A stretch of 64,000 nt of DNA from CAJINA01 sp964647585 (lineage in GTDB: Bacteria; Desulfobacterota; Desulfobacteria; Desulfobacterales; CAJINA01), in assembly GCA_964647585.1 (NCBI GenBank), contig CAZYGG010000012.1, positions 1-64,000 on the forward strand, written 5' to 3'. Positions 43,526-52,296 of the stretch are shown in pieces. Below the pieces are notes generated by a model. It saw nothing but the letters and a program-made list of their open reading frames with translations. It ran no database searches and was not told the origin of the DNA. A program made the translations under genes and the position numbers. The first letter of the stretch is position 1. Each line of letters begins with the position of its first letter.

Positions 43526-43556
43526 GCCCGGGCGGCTTCTGTCTGCCCGGGCTGGG
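43526..43556 (+). terminator. hairpin after dnaK
   Basis: AGCCCGGGC/GCCCGGGCT with an 11-base loop, 9 bases past the stop. No U-run follows, so it may act with a downstream factor or as mRNA end protection. Confidence 0.5.
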
Positions 43557-43573
43557 ATCAACAGTGAAAAATA

Positions 43574-43792
43574 GAAGTCATCTCAAAAAACGGATTTTGG
43601 TTCAAGGTCAAGGCGGGCGTTACATTCGAACCGGAGGTGCCAGCGAAGCCAATGCCTTGCGTGGTAAATACTCCAGTATTTCGAGGATTTGACCCGCCAT
43701 ACAATTGGCAATATGCCTTACGGGGGCGATTTACTCGCCAATTTAGCGTCCAACGCCGAGATTGGGCCAAAAGACTTTTTTGAGATAGCTTC
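43574..43792 (-). repeat. dispersed element with terminal inverted repeats, copy 3 (219 bp)
   Basis: GAAGTCATCTCAAAAAACGG at the left, ACTTTTTTGAGATAGCTTC at the right. The middle carries a longer insert (CGCCATACAATTGGCAATAT and beyond) absent from other copies. This copy is not next to a stop codon on its right side. Confidence 0.8.
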
Positions 43793-43804
43793 TAACCTGT
43801 AACA

Positions 43805-44051
43805 GCCCCCTCCCCCGGCCCCTCCCGCGAGGGGAGGGGTGACTTATTGCGCAAGGCCTATATTACCCCGGTCATCTCAGCAGTAGCGAGACTATCCACT
43901 CTCCCTTGACGGGAGGGGCCGGGGGAGGGTGAACTATCGCTTAGGCAAGCCTTCCGGACAACCTTAAGCACCCCTTCCAGGTTTTCAAAAATCTCACAGC
44001 GTTCGGTGGTCATTCTCCCCTCCCTTGACGGGAGGGGTCGGGGGAGGGTGA
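43805..44051. repeat. GC-rich palindromic repeats, family D (three copies)
   Basis: Copies at 43805-43842, 43898-43932 and 44014-44051 of CCCTCCC...GGGAGGG palindromes. The last two flank a 51-bp block (43945-43995) that duplicates the 3' part of the DUF559 gene. This block plus the element at 43574-43792 fills the 490-base gap after dnaK. Confidence 0.75.
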
Positions 44052-44396
44052 AATGTCCCGCAAGCAAGCCTTCCGAATAACCCCAAGCACCCCTTCCAGG
44101 TTTTCAAAAACCTCGTTGTTCCAGAATCGTAGAACCATGAAACCATTGAGCTCCATAAAATGGTCACGTTTTTTATCTTCCGGCTGACCTGCCGCGTGCT
44201 GCCCGCCGTCCAGTTCGACAATAAGCTTGTTCTCAAGACAGACAAAATCCACGATGTAGTTATCAATCGGCTGTTGCCTTCTGAACTTATAGCCTTCCAT
44301 TTGCCTGGCCCTGAGTCTTTGCCACAACCGGCTTTCAGCTTTTGTGGCCCCGCGTCGAAGCTTCTTTGCGTAGGGTGTGAGGTGGCTGTTTTTCAT
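44010..44396 (-). CDS. DUF559 (Vsr-like) endonuclease-domain protein
   Basis: Protein of 128 residues with the DUF559 pattern: AKKLRRGATKAESRLWQRLR, YKFRRQQPIDNYIVDFVC, LIVELDGGQH and FMVLRFWNNEVFENLEGVL. The D and E-x-D residues form a PD-(D/E)xK-type active site related to Vsr nuclease. The last 12 residues (SPSPDPSRQGRGE) are encoded by a family D repeat, so the repeat has supplied the stop region. Such genes are common next to GC-rich repeats; role unknown, possibly repair or selfish DNA upkeep. Confidence 0.82.
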   Translation of the reverse strand: MKNSHLTPYAKKLRRGATKAESRLWQRLRARQMEGYKFRRQQPIDNYIVDFVCLENKLIVELDGGQHAAGQPEDKKRDHFMELNGFMVLRFWNNEVFENLEGVLGVIRKACLRDISPSPDPSRQGRGE

Positions 44397-44423
44397 ATCA
44401 GAAACTTCTCCTTATTTTGGGCC

Positions 44424-44552
44424 TGCCCCCTCCCCCAACCCCTCCCGCGAGGGGAGGGGAGACTTTCTGCAAAGGCTCATGTTGCCCCAGTCATCTCAGT
44501 AACCTCTTGACTATATACCCCCTCCCTTGACGGGAGGGGCTGGGGGAGGGTG
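44424..44552. repeat. GC-rich palindromic repeats, family D (two copies)
   Basis: Copies at 44424-44463 and 44519-44552, flanking the upstream side of the DUF559 gene, so that gene is bracketed by these repeats on both sides. Confidence 0.7.
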
Positions 44553-44673
44553 ACGCCCGCAATAAAGACGTACTACCAGATCAGCATTACCGTTGGTAAC
44601 AATGCCCCTCTTTTGACGAGCAGGGTCGGGAAAGGGTAAACCGCCGCTAAAAGCAGGCTCCCAGTTTCCGACC

Positions 44674-45864
44674 CTATTTTTCCATCAACTTGGAAATGGC
44701 CTGATCCAGGCCATCTAGGGAAAGTGGAAACATGGGATAAATCTGGCTGATGGCATTGATGGTGTGGGTGTAGCTCCACATTCGGGGGGGTACCGGATTG
44801 AGCCAGACGTTGTGGGGAAATGTTTCCGATAGAAATTTAAGCTGCTCGATGCTGGCCTTGCCGCTTCTCTCCTGCATGTAAATGGAGCCGTCCGCGGCCA
44901 TTAACTCATAAGGCGCCATGCTGGCGTCTCCCACAAAGATGAGCCGGGTTTCGGGATCGTATCTTGAGAATTCATTGACCCGCACCGGTTTTTTAATCCG
45001 GGTCGCGTCCCCCCACAGCGCATCATAAACAGTATTGTGAAAAAAGAATGTCTTCACATCTTTGAACTGGGCGCGGGCGTAATCAAAGAGCGTCTGGACC
45101 ACGGGTATATAAGGATCCATGGACCATCCGCCGTTATCAATGGCGAGGATCACCTTAAGGCGGTCCTTGAGGCTGCGGGAAAAAACAATTTCGATCTCCC
45201 CACCGTTTTTCATCGTCCGGTAAATGGTTTCGTCAACATTTACCTGGTCCCGGGGTCCGCTGGGAATCAGGTTGCGCAGGCGCTTTAAAGCCTCGCCGAT
45301 CATAGCCTGGGTCAAGGGCCCCTCTTGGGAATAATCTTTGTAGCGACGCTCCATGGCCACTTTTACCGCGGATTTATTCCTCGAAACGCCGCCCACGCGC
45401 ATCCCGCCGGGATGATAGCCGGAATGCCCCACAGGGGATGTGCCGCCGGTCCCGATCCATTTGCTGCCCCCGTCGTGGCGGCCGTCCTGATCTTTCAGCC
45501 GTTCTTTAAAATAGTCGATGAGTTCTTCCGGGGAGAGTTTGCTGAGTTCGGATTCGTCCATGCCCATGGCGTCCGCCAGGGTTTTCGGATCTTGCAGCCA
45601 CTCTGCGAGCATGGCCCGGGCAATTTCATCCAGGATCATGTCGTCCGGCTCGGGCAGGTCCGCCCCTTCAAAATGGTGGGCAAAAACCTGGTCATACAGG
45701 TCAAAATAGCGTTCGCTTTTTACCAGGATCGTCCGGGAAGCGGTGTAAAAATCGTTCAAAGTCCGGACGAGTCCGCTCTTGAGCGCCCGGTGCAGGGTTA
45801 AAAAGGAGGTGGGGCTAACCGGTATACCCTGGTTTTTTAGCGTATAGAAAAAGTCTATAAACAT
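44674..45864 (-). CDS. VWA-domain protein (CoxE-like) with altered MIDAS
   Basis: Soluble protein of 396 residues, pairing with a MoxR ATPase. Residues 1-235 are a helical CoxE-like region; LKVILAIDNGGWSMDPYI starts the von Willebrand A fold. The metal-site motif DxSxS is changed to D243-N-G-G-W-S, so metal binding may be weakened or shifted. The later IFVGDASMAPYELM keeps the acidic part. A glycine-rich loop (GGSKWIGTGGTSPVGHSG) lies between. MoxR/VWA pairs act as chaperones that insert metals or remodel complexes; the client is not evident here. Confidence 0.85.
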   Translation of the reverse strand: MFIDFFYTLKNQGIPVSPTSFLTLHRALKSGLVRTLNDFYTASRTILVKSERYFDLYDQVFAHHFEGADLPEPDDMILDEIARAMLAEWLQDPKTLADAMGMDESELSKLSPEELIDYFKERLKDQDGRHDGGSKWIGTGGTSPVGHSGYHPGGMRVGGVSRNKSAVKVAMERRYKDYSQEGPLTQAMIGEALKRLRNLIPSGPRDQVNVDETIYRTMKNGGEIEIVFSRSLKDRLKVILAIDNGGWSMDPYIPVVQTLFDYARAQFKDVKTFFFHNTVYDALWGDATRIKKPVRVNEFSRYDPETRLIFVGDASMAPYELMAADGSIYMQERSGKASIEQLKFLSETFPHNVWLNPVPPRMWSYTHTINAISQIYPMFPLSLDGLDQAISKLMEK

Positions 45865-45869
45865 GAGTT

Positions 45870-46030
45870 TTCAAAATCTATTTTGAGCTATTAGCATTTA
45901 GCCTTTAGCTGTTTGGTTCAAACCATTGAGCATTTCTCAGCCGGGACCGTTGCCCATGGTGTCTTTCGTAGCGGATCCAAGTGACAATGAAAGTCTTTAG
46001 CTAATGGCAAACAGCCAACAGCTAATCGCT
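45870..46030. repeat. inverted repeat between VWA and MoxR genes
   Basis: GAGCTATTAGCATTTAGCC with TTTAGCTGTTTGG, and the complementary GGCAAACAGCCAACAGCTAA at 46004-46023. A similar phrase is at 25286-25305. It lies inside the probable MoxR-VWA operon. Confidence 0.5.
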
Positions 46031-46039
46031 TAATTCAGC

Positions 46040-46894
46040 CTAAAACAACCGCCGCCGGTTGGTCTGCTGCGCGGCCCGCTCATAGTCCTGGCTCTTTTTA
46101 AAAAGAACCCCCAGGTAGGGCACCTCGCCTTTGGCCAGTTTGCGGGGTTTGAAATCCGGATCAGCCTGCAGGGCCCGCAGCCAGTTGAGCAACTCCCGGG
46201 TGGCCGGCCGCTTCTCAATGGCATCCAGTTCCCGCAGGCCATAGAAGGTGTTGACCGTATTGTCCAGCAGTTCCTTGTCAATTTCCGGGAAATGGACCCG
46301 GATGATCTTGCGCATCATTTTCGGATCCGGAAAAGCAATGTGGTGAAAGTTACACCGGCCCAGGAAGGGGTCGGAAAGATCTTTTTTCGCATTGGAGGTA
46401 ATAATAAAAACCGGTCGGCGCTTGGCCGGCACGGTCCGATCTATCTCGATGATATCGAATTCCATCTGGTCCAGAACATCCAGCATGTCATCCTGGAAAT
46501 CCGTATCAGCCTTGTCAATTTCATCGATGAGCAGCACGGTTCTTTCATCGGCGGTAAACGCCTGGCCGATTTTGCCCATCTTGATATAGTCCTCGATATT
46601 GCTGACGTCTCGCTTGGAATCCCCGAAGCGGCTGTCATTGAGCCTTGTCAGGGTGTCATACTGGTACAGGGCTTCCACCAGTTTCATGCTGGACTTTACG
46701 TTCAGAACGATCAACGGCATGCCAAGGTTCTCCGCGATGGCGTGAGCCAGCATGGTTTTCCCGGTACCCGGCTCACCCTTTAGCAGCAGCGGCATTTCCA
46801 GGGCCATTGAAATGTTGACAATTCCGGCAAGTTCCTCATCCAGCACATAGCGGGTGGAGCCGGTAAAATTTCCATTTGTTGATTCTGCAGTCAT
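46040..46894 (-). CDS. MoxR-type AAA+ ATPase
   Basis: AAA+ ATPase of 284 residues. Walker A GEPGTGKTMLAHAIAE, Walker B VLLIDEIDKAD, sensor 1 FIITSNAKKDL and arginine finger in DPFLGRCNFHHIAFP are all present. MoxR ATPases work with VWA-domain partners encoded next to them; the VWA gene follows 175 bases downstream on the same strand. Role is complex remodelling or metal insertion by analogy. Confidence 0.93.
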   Translation of the reverse strand: MTAESTNGNFTGSTRYVLDEELAGIVNISMALEMPLLLKGEPGTGKTMLAHAIAENLGMPLIVLNVKSSMKLVEALYQYDTLTRLNDSRFGDSKRDVSNIEDYIKMGKIGQAFTADERTVLLIDEIDKADTDFQDDMLDVLDQMEFDIIEIDRTVPAKRRPVFIITSNAKKDLSDPFLGRCNFHHIAFPDPKMMRKIIRVHFPEIDKELLDNTVNTFYGLRELDAIEKRPATRELLNWLRALQADPDFKPRKLAKGEVPYLGVLFKKSQDYERAAQQTNRRRLF

Positions 46895-46974
46895 GGTTCT
46901 CCTCGTTGACTTGCACGATAGGGTTTTCTGACTATCGCGGCTCTGTTGAAACTCAAATTGTATATTGTTGTCGT

Positions 46975-47066
46975 TTTAAGTCTTAGGTGTTAGGTTTTAT
47001 GTTTTACAAATCGAGTTTACATTGCACATTAGAATCCTAAAACATAACACTTAACACCTAACACCG
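46975..47066. repeat. inverted repeat upstream of MoxR gene
   Basis: TTAAGTCTTAGGTGTTAGG with TTTATGTTTT pairs with AAAACATAACACTTAACACC; another of the AT-rich palindromic intergenic elements. Confidence 0.5.
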
Positions 47067-47111
47067 CTTCGTCCGACTTCGAAAACTATCTTTTAAAACC
47101 ACGTTCATATG

Positions 47112-48182
47112 TCAACCAATATCCTGCCGAATCAACCGCGACAGGTCCCGGGTCAGTTCCAGCACCTTCAGGGCAAGCGGCCGGGTCTGCGAACCGACTC
47201 CGCAGGCAGGGGTTATCAATGACCGGTCCATCACCATTTCCCGGGTGAGTCCCAGGTTGATCACCTGTTCAAGCTGGCCCTCCCATTTGATCCGCAGTGA
47301 CTTGGCCGTTTCTTTTTCGATATCTTCGGCTTCCAGGGTCGGAACGATGCCCCAGGCCAGGAGGCCGCCGCCGGCGACAAAACTTTTCAATTGGTCCGGG
47401 TATAGGATGAGCCGGTCAAAATAAGCATAGGCATCGAAATTGATGATATCCAGGGAGGAATCCAACAGCAGGGACCAGTCCGTGTTGGCGCATACGTGGA
47501 CACCCGCCAGGCCGCCTTCGTCGTGAATCGCCTCCGCCACTTCCTCCAGGCAGGCGATAACCTCTTCCCGGGTGATACTGATAAACTCCGAGGACCCAAA
47601 ACCGGCCAGACCCGGTTCATCCAGGAAAATAATGACCGGTTGGCCGAATTTTGAAAGCGACCGCACCTGCCACCGGGCTTTCATAGCCAGCAGTTTGACG
47701 ACGGCATCCCGGAGTTGGTCGTGGTAAAAAATCGCCTGGTCATGCTGGTCTTTTACACCGGTTGCAAATGTTATCGGCCCGCTCACCTGGCCTTTGATCG
47801 CACGCGGAGCCGCACCGGATGCCCCCAGCCCCCTACAGAGAGCGAAAAAGCCGGCCGCGGTCCTATCGTCCAGCGTAAAAACAGAATCATCCAGATTGGC
47901 GGCATCTTCTGAACAGGCCAGGTAGGCCTCATAAAAAGTAACCAGTTCGGCCTCGAAACCGCTGCTGCCGGTATCGATATATTGCCGGTCTCCCTTAACA
48001 GTGACACCGGGAAGTCCAGGCAGGAACTGGGGAATCATGCCCTCCTGCCTGAAGGCGGGCAGCTGCGCCCACGTCGGAACATCCGGGGTGTGGGCCATGA
48101 CAAGCTCGTGGGCTTCCCCGTGGTCTTCCACGGGCAGGCTGCCAATCAGGGTCGGCAGGCAGGCAGGTTTAAAATCGGTCAT
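47112..48182 (-). CDS. MetE C-terminal-like (cobalamin-independent methionine synthase family) protein
   Basis: UROD/MetE-fold protein of 356 residues, equal to the catalytic half of MetE. Zinc ligands are conserved: H and C in GVHVCANTDW and C in LITPACGVGSQ. It lacks the MetE N-terminal half. Such core proteins may transfer methyl groups from a corrinoid or other donor to homocysteine in anaerobes. It starts with ATG at 48182, seven bases after a GGAT. Transcription ends before the MoxR unit. A methyl-transfer role is likely, the donor unknown. Confidence 0.82.
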   Translation of the reverse strand: MTDFKPACLPTLIGSLPVEDHGEAHELVMAHTPDVPTWAQLPAFRQEGMIPQFLPGLPGVTVKGDRQYIDTGSSGFEAELVTFYEAYLACSEDAANLDDSVFTLDDRTAAGFFALCRGLGASGAAPRAIKGQVSGPITFATGVKDQHDQAIFYHDQLRDAVVKLLAMKARWQVRSLSKFGQPVIIFLDEPGLAGFGSSEFISITREEVIACLEEVAEAIHDEGGLAGVHVCANTDWSLLLDSSLDIINFDAYAYFDRLILYPDQLKSFVAGGGLLAWGIVPTLEAEDIEKETAKSLRIKWEGQLEQVINLGLTREMVMDRSLITPACGVGSQTRPLALKVLELTRDLSRLIRQDIG

Positions 48183-48257
48183 TGTTTATCCTTAGTTGGG
48201 TTGGATCTGAATAGATTGGCTAAATTAATACACCTTTAGGCACTTTTCAAGGCATCC

Positions 48258-48290
48258 AAAAAAAAGATGGCCGGGAAAACCCGGCCATCT
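48258..48290 (-). terminator. intrinsic terminator of the FecR envelope operon
   Basis: GATGGCCGGG/CCCGGCCATC perfect 10-bp stem with a 4-base loop, followed on the minus strand by eight T. It lies 80 bases past the FecR stop. Confidence 0.88.
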
Positions 48291-48334
48291 GCAAATTGTA
48301 CCTGGTCTGTCACGGTGAAACGAAAAACCGATTT

Positions 48335-48371
48335 GAAGCTGATCTCAAAAAACGGATTTTGAGACAACTTC
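48335..48371 (-). repeat. dispersed element, copy 4, collapsed to its two ends (37 bp)
   Basis: GAAGCTGATCTCAAAAAACGG directly followed by ATTTTGAGACAACTTC, that is, both terminal inverted repeats with the core missing. It is joined to the stop codon of the FecR gene at 48372. Confidence 0.75.
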
Positions 48372-49136
48372 TTATTCTATCTCACTGTCCCGCATCTGGT
48401 TCCAACGTACCCACTCGTTCAAGTCCGCCTTGATATCAAACCGGAAAGGTTTGGCGGCGGTGCCATCCGAATTGATGTTGATCTGCTGGAGCGATTTAAC
48501 AATATAGACCCATTCTTCCATGGAAATCGGGTGCGGACCTTTGATGGGCACCGGTTTGGTAAAAACCGGGGGTGCGGCCTTGGTGCCGGCAGCCCCTTCA
48601 GATTTTTTCCGCACTTCCACTTCACCGCCATAGACCTTCAGGACCGCGGAATTGTCTTCCTCCACGTTCATGCGGAAGGTGGTCCCCCGAACCCCGGCCA
48701 CCGCTGTCTGGGTCGCAATATCGAAACCACCCCGTTTTTTACCAAACAGTTTGGCAACCCGGGCCCATGTTTTTCCCACCACCATGGAAATCCGGATATT
48801 GCGGGACTGGCTCTTTTGGGAACCGGTCATGGAAACCAGCTTGAAGGTTGTCCGTTCGTCAAAACGCAGGTAACTGCCGTCCGGCAGTTTCAATTCCAGA
48901 CGCGCGCCGGTCCCGGTTGTTACCTGGTCTCCGGCAGCCAGAAGCTTTCCCGCTGCCAGCTTCAGATGCTTCGTGGTCCCGACACGGATAACCATGGCCT
49001 TACCGGTCAGGGTAGTCACCGCGGCGGTACCCGTACCGACATCCACCTTGACGGTTCCCGCCGCAACTGGAAAAACCAGAAACGTCAGGCAAAAAAACAG
49101 AGTCGCCAACACACCATATGTTCCAAGTTTCCTCAT
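48372..49136 (-). CDS. FecR-domain periplasmic protein
   Basis: Exported protein of 254 residues. N-terminal signal peptide MRKLGTYGVLATLFFCLTFL then ...FPVAAG. The FecR domain is visible in GDQVTTGTGARLELKLPDGS, YLRFDERTTFKLV and a late VAGVRGTTFRMNVEEDNSAV. Such proteins bind ligand or partner in the envelope. The ATG at 49136 has GAGG upstream; a longer frame to 49262 runs inside the dispersed element and is not coding. It is the last gene of the envelope operon. Confidence 0.85.
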   Translation of the reverse strand: MRKLGTYGVLATLFFCLTFLVFPVAAGTVKVDVGTGTAAVTTLTGKAMVIRVGTTKHLKLAAGKLLAAGDQVTTGTGARLELKLPDGSYLRFDERTTFKLVSMTGSQKSQSRNIRISMVVGKTWARVAKLFGKKRGGFDIATQTAVAGVRGTTFRMNVEEDNSAVLKVYGGEVEVRKKSEGAAGTKAAPPVFTKPVPIKGPHPISMEEWVYIVKSLQQININSDGTAAKPFRFDIKADLNEWVRWNQMRDSEIE

Positions 49137-49179
49137 ATTAACCTCATAGAATTCCCCGGTTCCAGTTTTGAGATGCATA

Positions 49180-49349
49180 GAGGCTATCTCAAAAAACAGA
49201 TTTTGGTTCCCCGCAAAAAACGCGCGGGATCTGCGACAAATCAAGGCGGACGCGAGGTTCAACCCGGAGGAATACTCCGGTATTTTGAGGACTTGAACCG
49301 AGCGCCCAACGCCGAGATTGGGCCAAAAGACTTTTTTTAGATGGCTTTT
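49180..49349 (-). repeat. dispersed element, copy 5 (170 bp), inside the envelope operon
   Basis: GAGGCTATCTCAAAAAACAG to ACTTTTTTTAGATGGCTTT. Carries the CGCAAAAAACGCGCGGGATC cassette also seen in copy 2. It lies 3 bases past the stop of the TPR-SLH gene and 44 bases before the FecR ATG. Confidence 0.8.
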
Positions 49350-49352
49350 ACT

Positions 49353-50519
49353 CTAATATTTGGCCAACTGCGACTTCAGGGTCCTGATGCTCAGCAGAGC
49401 ATCCGCCCCGGGAATACTGCCGGCGGCATCGAATTCACCGGTGCCCACATCTTTGGCATTCATTATCCCGCGGGTGGTGCAGACCATCACCGCATTGAAA
49501 TAGGGCAGATCATTTCTCAAATCCGGAAACGGCGACTGGTTGCCGATAAACATGGTGGCCAAGCCCGTGTCACGGGTTATAGTAATCATGATATCTTCAA
49601 CAATCATGGCAAACTCCGCCCTTGTGGTGGGCTGGTTCGGCTTGAAGGTATGATCCGGAAAGGGCTGCATACCCTTGATGCCAATGGCAATAACCGCGTC
49701 TATATCGGCCTTCAAAACATGGTTTGCAATATCCGTAGCCGGCGGCGCCTTTACGTATTCCCCGGCTTTAAACGTTTTGCCCGGCGCTTTGTAAGACGTA
49801 TCGAAGGTCCGCTTGGCACGGCGCTTGTAAAGATCGTCGATTTGCAGTTCGTGAATGAACAGGGCCGCCAGGTCGGCCCGGGTAATACTATCCTGAATGG
49901 CGATCTGCTTGCCGATGGTTGATCCGGGCATCGCCCGTTCAATTTTCTGCATCAGGGCATATTCCCGATCCGCCTCTTCGACCAGGCCCTTATCGAGATC
50001 CAGTACTTTGGTAAACTCACGGGAAGCCTTCCTGAACTCATACTTGGTTTTATAGGCCAGCCCCATGTAGTAAAAGGCATCGGGCTGTTCCGGCAAGCGA
50101 CTAGACGCCTTCCGGTAGTTGCTTCTCAGTTCGTCGAACCAGTCGCGATCCGCCTGCTGCTTGCCCATCAGGTAGACCCGCATATAGCCGATTTCCACAT
50201 CGTATTTCTGTGAATCGCCTTTGGCATACCCGGCCGCTTTTTTCATCTGCTTCAGACCGGCTTCGTAATCTCCCTTGTAACTGAACCCCAACCCGAGTCC
50301 CAGGTAAGCCGGGGCATATTTCGGATCGAGTGCTTTGGCGCGTTCAAACTCGGTAATGGCCCCGTCGTAATTACCGGCCTTGAGCAATTTGTTGCCGCTC
50401 ATCACGTGGTGTTCGGGTGTATCCATCGTGGCCTGCGGTTTGGCCGCTTGCTGGGCACAGGCAAAGGTAATAAACGCTAAAAGTATCAACAGACTGGCTG
50501 TCACATTGCGTAAAGACAT
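49353..50519 (-). CDS. TPR protein with S-layer-homology-like domains, probable lipoprotein
   Basis: Envelope protein of 388 residues. The signal MSLRNVTASLLILLAFITFA ends before a cysteine (FACAQQ), a near-lipobox. TPR repeats span residues 30-190 (HVMSGNKLLKAGNYDGAI; YAPAYLGLGLGFSYKGDY). Two or three SLH-like segments follow (ITRADLAALFIHEL; ADIDAVIAIGIKGMQPFPDH; TTRAEFAMIVEDI). SLH domains usually anchor to cell-wall polymers. AAGGAGG precedes the ATG; the open frame to 50651 is not coding. It follows the LPP20-like gene by 29 bases. Confidence 0.85.
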   Translation of the reverse strand: MSLRNVTASLLILLAFITFACAQQAAKPQATMDTPEHHVMSGNKLLKAGNYDGAITEFERAKALDPKYAPAYLGLGLGFSYKGDYEAGLKQMKKAAGYAKGDSQKYDVEIGYMRVYLMGKQQADRDWFDELRSNYRKASSRLPEQPDAFYYMGLAYKTKYEFRKASREFTKVLDLDKGLVEEADREYALMQKIERAMPGSTIGKQIAIQDSITRADLAALFIHELQIDDLYKRRAKRTFDTSYKAPGKTFKAGEYVKAPPATDIANHVLKADIDAVIAIGIKGMQPFPDHTFKPNQPTTRAEFAMIVEDIMITITRDTGLATMFIGNQSPFPDLRNDLPYFNAVMVCTTRGIMNAKDVGTGEFDAAGSIPGADALLSIRTLKSQLAKY

Positions 50520-50548
50520 GGTTCCTCCTTGAAACGTATCCTGATAAG

Positions 50549-51397
50549 TTAGTCGACAACAATCATCACCCGACATTTTTCCAGAAACGAAAGATCCGCC
50601 GCTGAGTTCCGCAGCCGCACCGCATCCGTATTGCTGATAACGATATCGCACTGCCCGGGCCCTTCGACCCGCAACCCCTTCACCACCAGCGGATTCGCGG
50701 TCACACGCTGATTCTGCTTGGCCGATCCAAGGTCTTTGGCGTATCCGCTCATGCCCTGCTGGACAGCAAACTCGCGACTGACAAAGGCACTGCCGTAAAC
50801 CTCCTGGCCGGATTCGTCCAGGACCTTCGGCGCCATGGCCGGCCGCACCCCGAGGCCGCGGGCGTCCACCACCAGACCGGTCAGGACAGCGGAAGAAGGT
50901 GCCGCTTCTCCCGGCGCCGCGCCGGGTGTTTCCATGGGAACAGTCATAATTGCCTGGGGCAGCAGCACCTCGGAAAAATTGCCGTACATGCTGATCTCCA
51001 TGATCACCTCAACCGTGCCATCGGACATGTACTCAACGTCGATCTCCCGGGCGCCCCTGACCATACCCTCAACCTGGGACCGGATGGTATCACTCTGGAC
51101 AGCGAAATCTTTTACAACGGTGGTCGAATCGACCCGGATACCGTTAACCGTTTCCAGGATATTCCTGAGGGCAACGATCTTGGCCGCCCGAATCGCCATG
51201 GGCCGGGCATTGGGTTTGCCGTAATACTTTTCCGGCGGGGCCCCGATGCCTTTGCCCTGGATGACGCCCTTTGTCCAGTTTACGGATCCTTCACCAACAT
51301 GCTGAACAAAACTCTGGGCCAGCGCACCGGATAGAAACCCGGGAATCACCAGCAATAACCCCAGTATGATTGTTAACATGACACCTGATTTTTTCAT
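50549..51397 (-). CDS. LPP20-like exported protein
   Basis: Exported protein of 282 residues with signal MKKSGVMLTIILGLLLVIPG and probable cleavage after ALAQ. Residues 60-150 (ARPMAIRAAKIVALRNILETV; VEGMVRGAREIDVEYMSDGT; VEVIMEISMYG) follow the LPP20/FlgT-N-like fold. The C-terminal part, TGLVVDARGLGVRPAMAPKV and on to DVVISNTDAVR-like ending, is also a conserved arrangement seen with LPP20 domains. GGAGGTGTT precedes the ATG. Envelope role by context. Confidence 0.8.
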   Translation of the reverse strand: MKKSGVMLTIILGLLLVIPGFLSGALAQSFVQHVGEGSVNWTKGVIQGKGIGAPPEKYYGKPNARPMAIRAAKIVALRNILETVNGIRVDSTTVVKDFAVQSDTIRSQVEGMVRGAREIDVEYMSDGTVEVIMEISMYGNFSEVLLPQAIMTVPMETPGAAPGEAAPSSAVLTGLVVDARGLGVRPAMAPKVLDESGQEVYGSAFVSREFAVQQGMSGYAKDLGSAKQNQRVTANPLVVKGLRVEGPGQCDIVISNTDAVRLRNSAADLSFLEKCRVMIVVD

Positions 51398-51417
51398 AAC
51401 ACCTCCATTGCTTGATT

Positions 51418-52296
51418 CTATAAAGAATGTTTCCTAAGGTAATATTTCGCAGCCTTATTGGATGGATTAATGCCCAGGGTCTTCTTCCACCAGTTCAGGG
51501 CCTCTTTTTGTCTCCCCTTTTTCAATGCCGTCAAGGCGGCATCATTGTAGGCTTTTGCCAGATTAAAAATTGCGTCCGTGTTATGCGGGTTAACCGCAAG
51601 CGCCTTCTGCCACCAGTTTACAGCCGCCTGGCGCTCCCCGCGGTTAAAAAAGATCCACCCGATCTCGTTCATGGCCCGCGTGTGCGTCGGCTTGATCACA
51701 AGCGCCTTTTTGTATTCCAAAAGGGCATTGGCGGCCATATCCAGATCGTGAAAAGCTTTTCCCAGCCGGTAATGGGTTTCGGACTCACCGGAATCAGCAT
51801 CCCGGGCTTTTTTCAGGTATTCAACGGCCTTGGCCGAATGATGCCTGAAATTGTATATGGTGCCAATAAAATAGTATGCGTCCGCGTTGGCCGGGTCGAT
51901 TTTTATAATATCAGAAAACCAGTTAAACGCGCGGTTGATCTCCCCGTTTTGCAAAGACAGAATCCCGAGCCAGAGCATGGCAAACGTGTTTTTCCGGTCT
52001 ATCTGCAATGCGGTTGAAAATCTTAGGGCCGCGCTCTGGTAGTTGCCTTTTTTGGCGTACAGGAGTCCGAGTTGGTTGTGCGCGAATTCATTGTTCGGGT
52101 CCAGCCGCAGGGCTTTTTCAAATCGCTGGATCGCTTTTTCAATATCACCCCGATAGTGAAAATCGGACCCCTGAAAAATCAAGGTGTTTACATCTGCGGC
52201 GGCCGCCTGTCCGCCCGGCAGCCCGTTAAAGAGCACCAGTGCCAGGGTAGCCACCGCCAAAATCATAAATCCCGAAACCCGGTCGGAGCAGTTCAT
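51418..52296 (-). CDS. periplasmic tetratricopeptide-repeat protein
   Basis: TPR protein of 292 residues after a signal sequence (FMILAVATLALVLFNGLPGG). At least seven TPR units run end to end (DIEKAIQRFEKALRLDPNN; YQSAALRFSTALQIDRKN; AANALLEYKKALVIKPTH; RQAAVNWWQKALAVNPHN). It is a likely scaffold for the other envelope proteins. It overlaps the amidase stop by four bases (ATGA) and has AAGGGGGAT upstream, so both are co-translated. Confidence 0.88.
   Translation of the reverse strand: MNCSDRVSGFMILAVATLALVLFNGLPGGQAAAADVNTLIFQGSDFHYRGDIEKAIQRFEKALRLDPNNEFAHNQLGLLYAKKGNYQSAALRFSTALQIDRKNTFAMLWLGILSLQNGEINRAFNWFSDIIKIDPANADAYYFIGTIYNFRHHSAKAVEYLKKARDADSGESETHYRLGKAFHDLDMAANALLEYKKALVIKPTHTRAMNEIGWIFFNRGERQAAVNWWQKALAVNPHNTDAIFNLAKAYNDAALTALKKGRQKEALNWWKKTLGINPSNKAAKYYLRKHSL

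Noticed and set aside
43526..44552. CRISPR array suggested by regularly recurring GC-rich palindromes
   Set aside because: Spacing is irregular, repeats vary in orientation, and one interval is a duplicated gene tail; no cas gene nearby.
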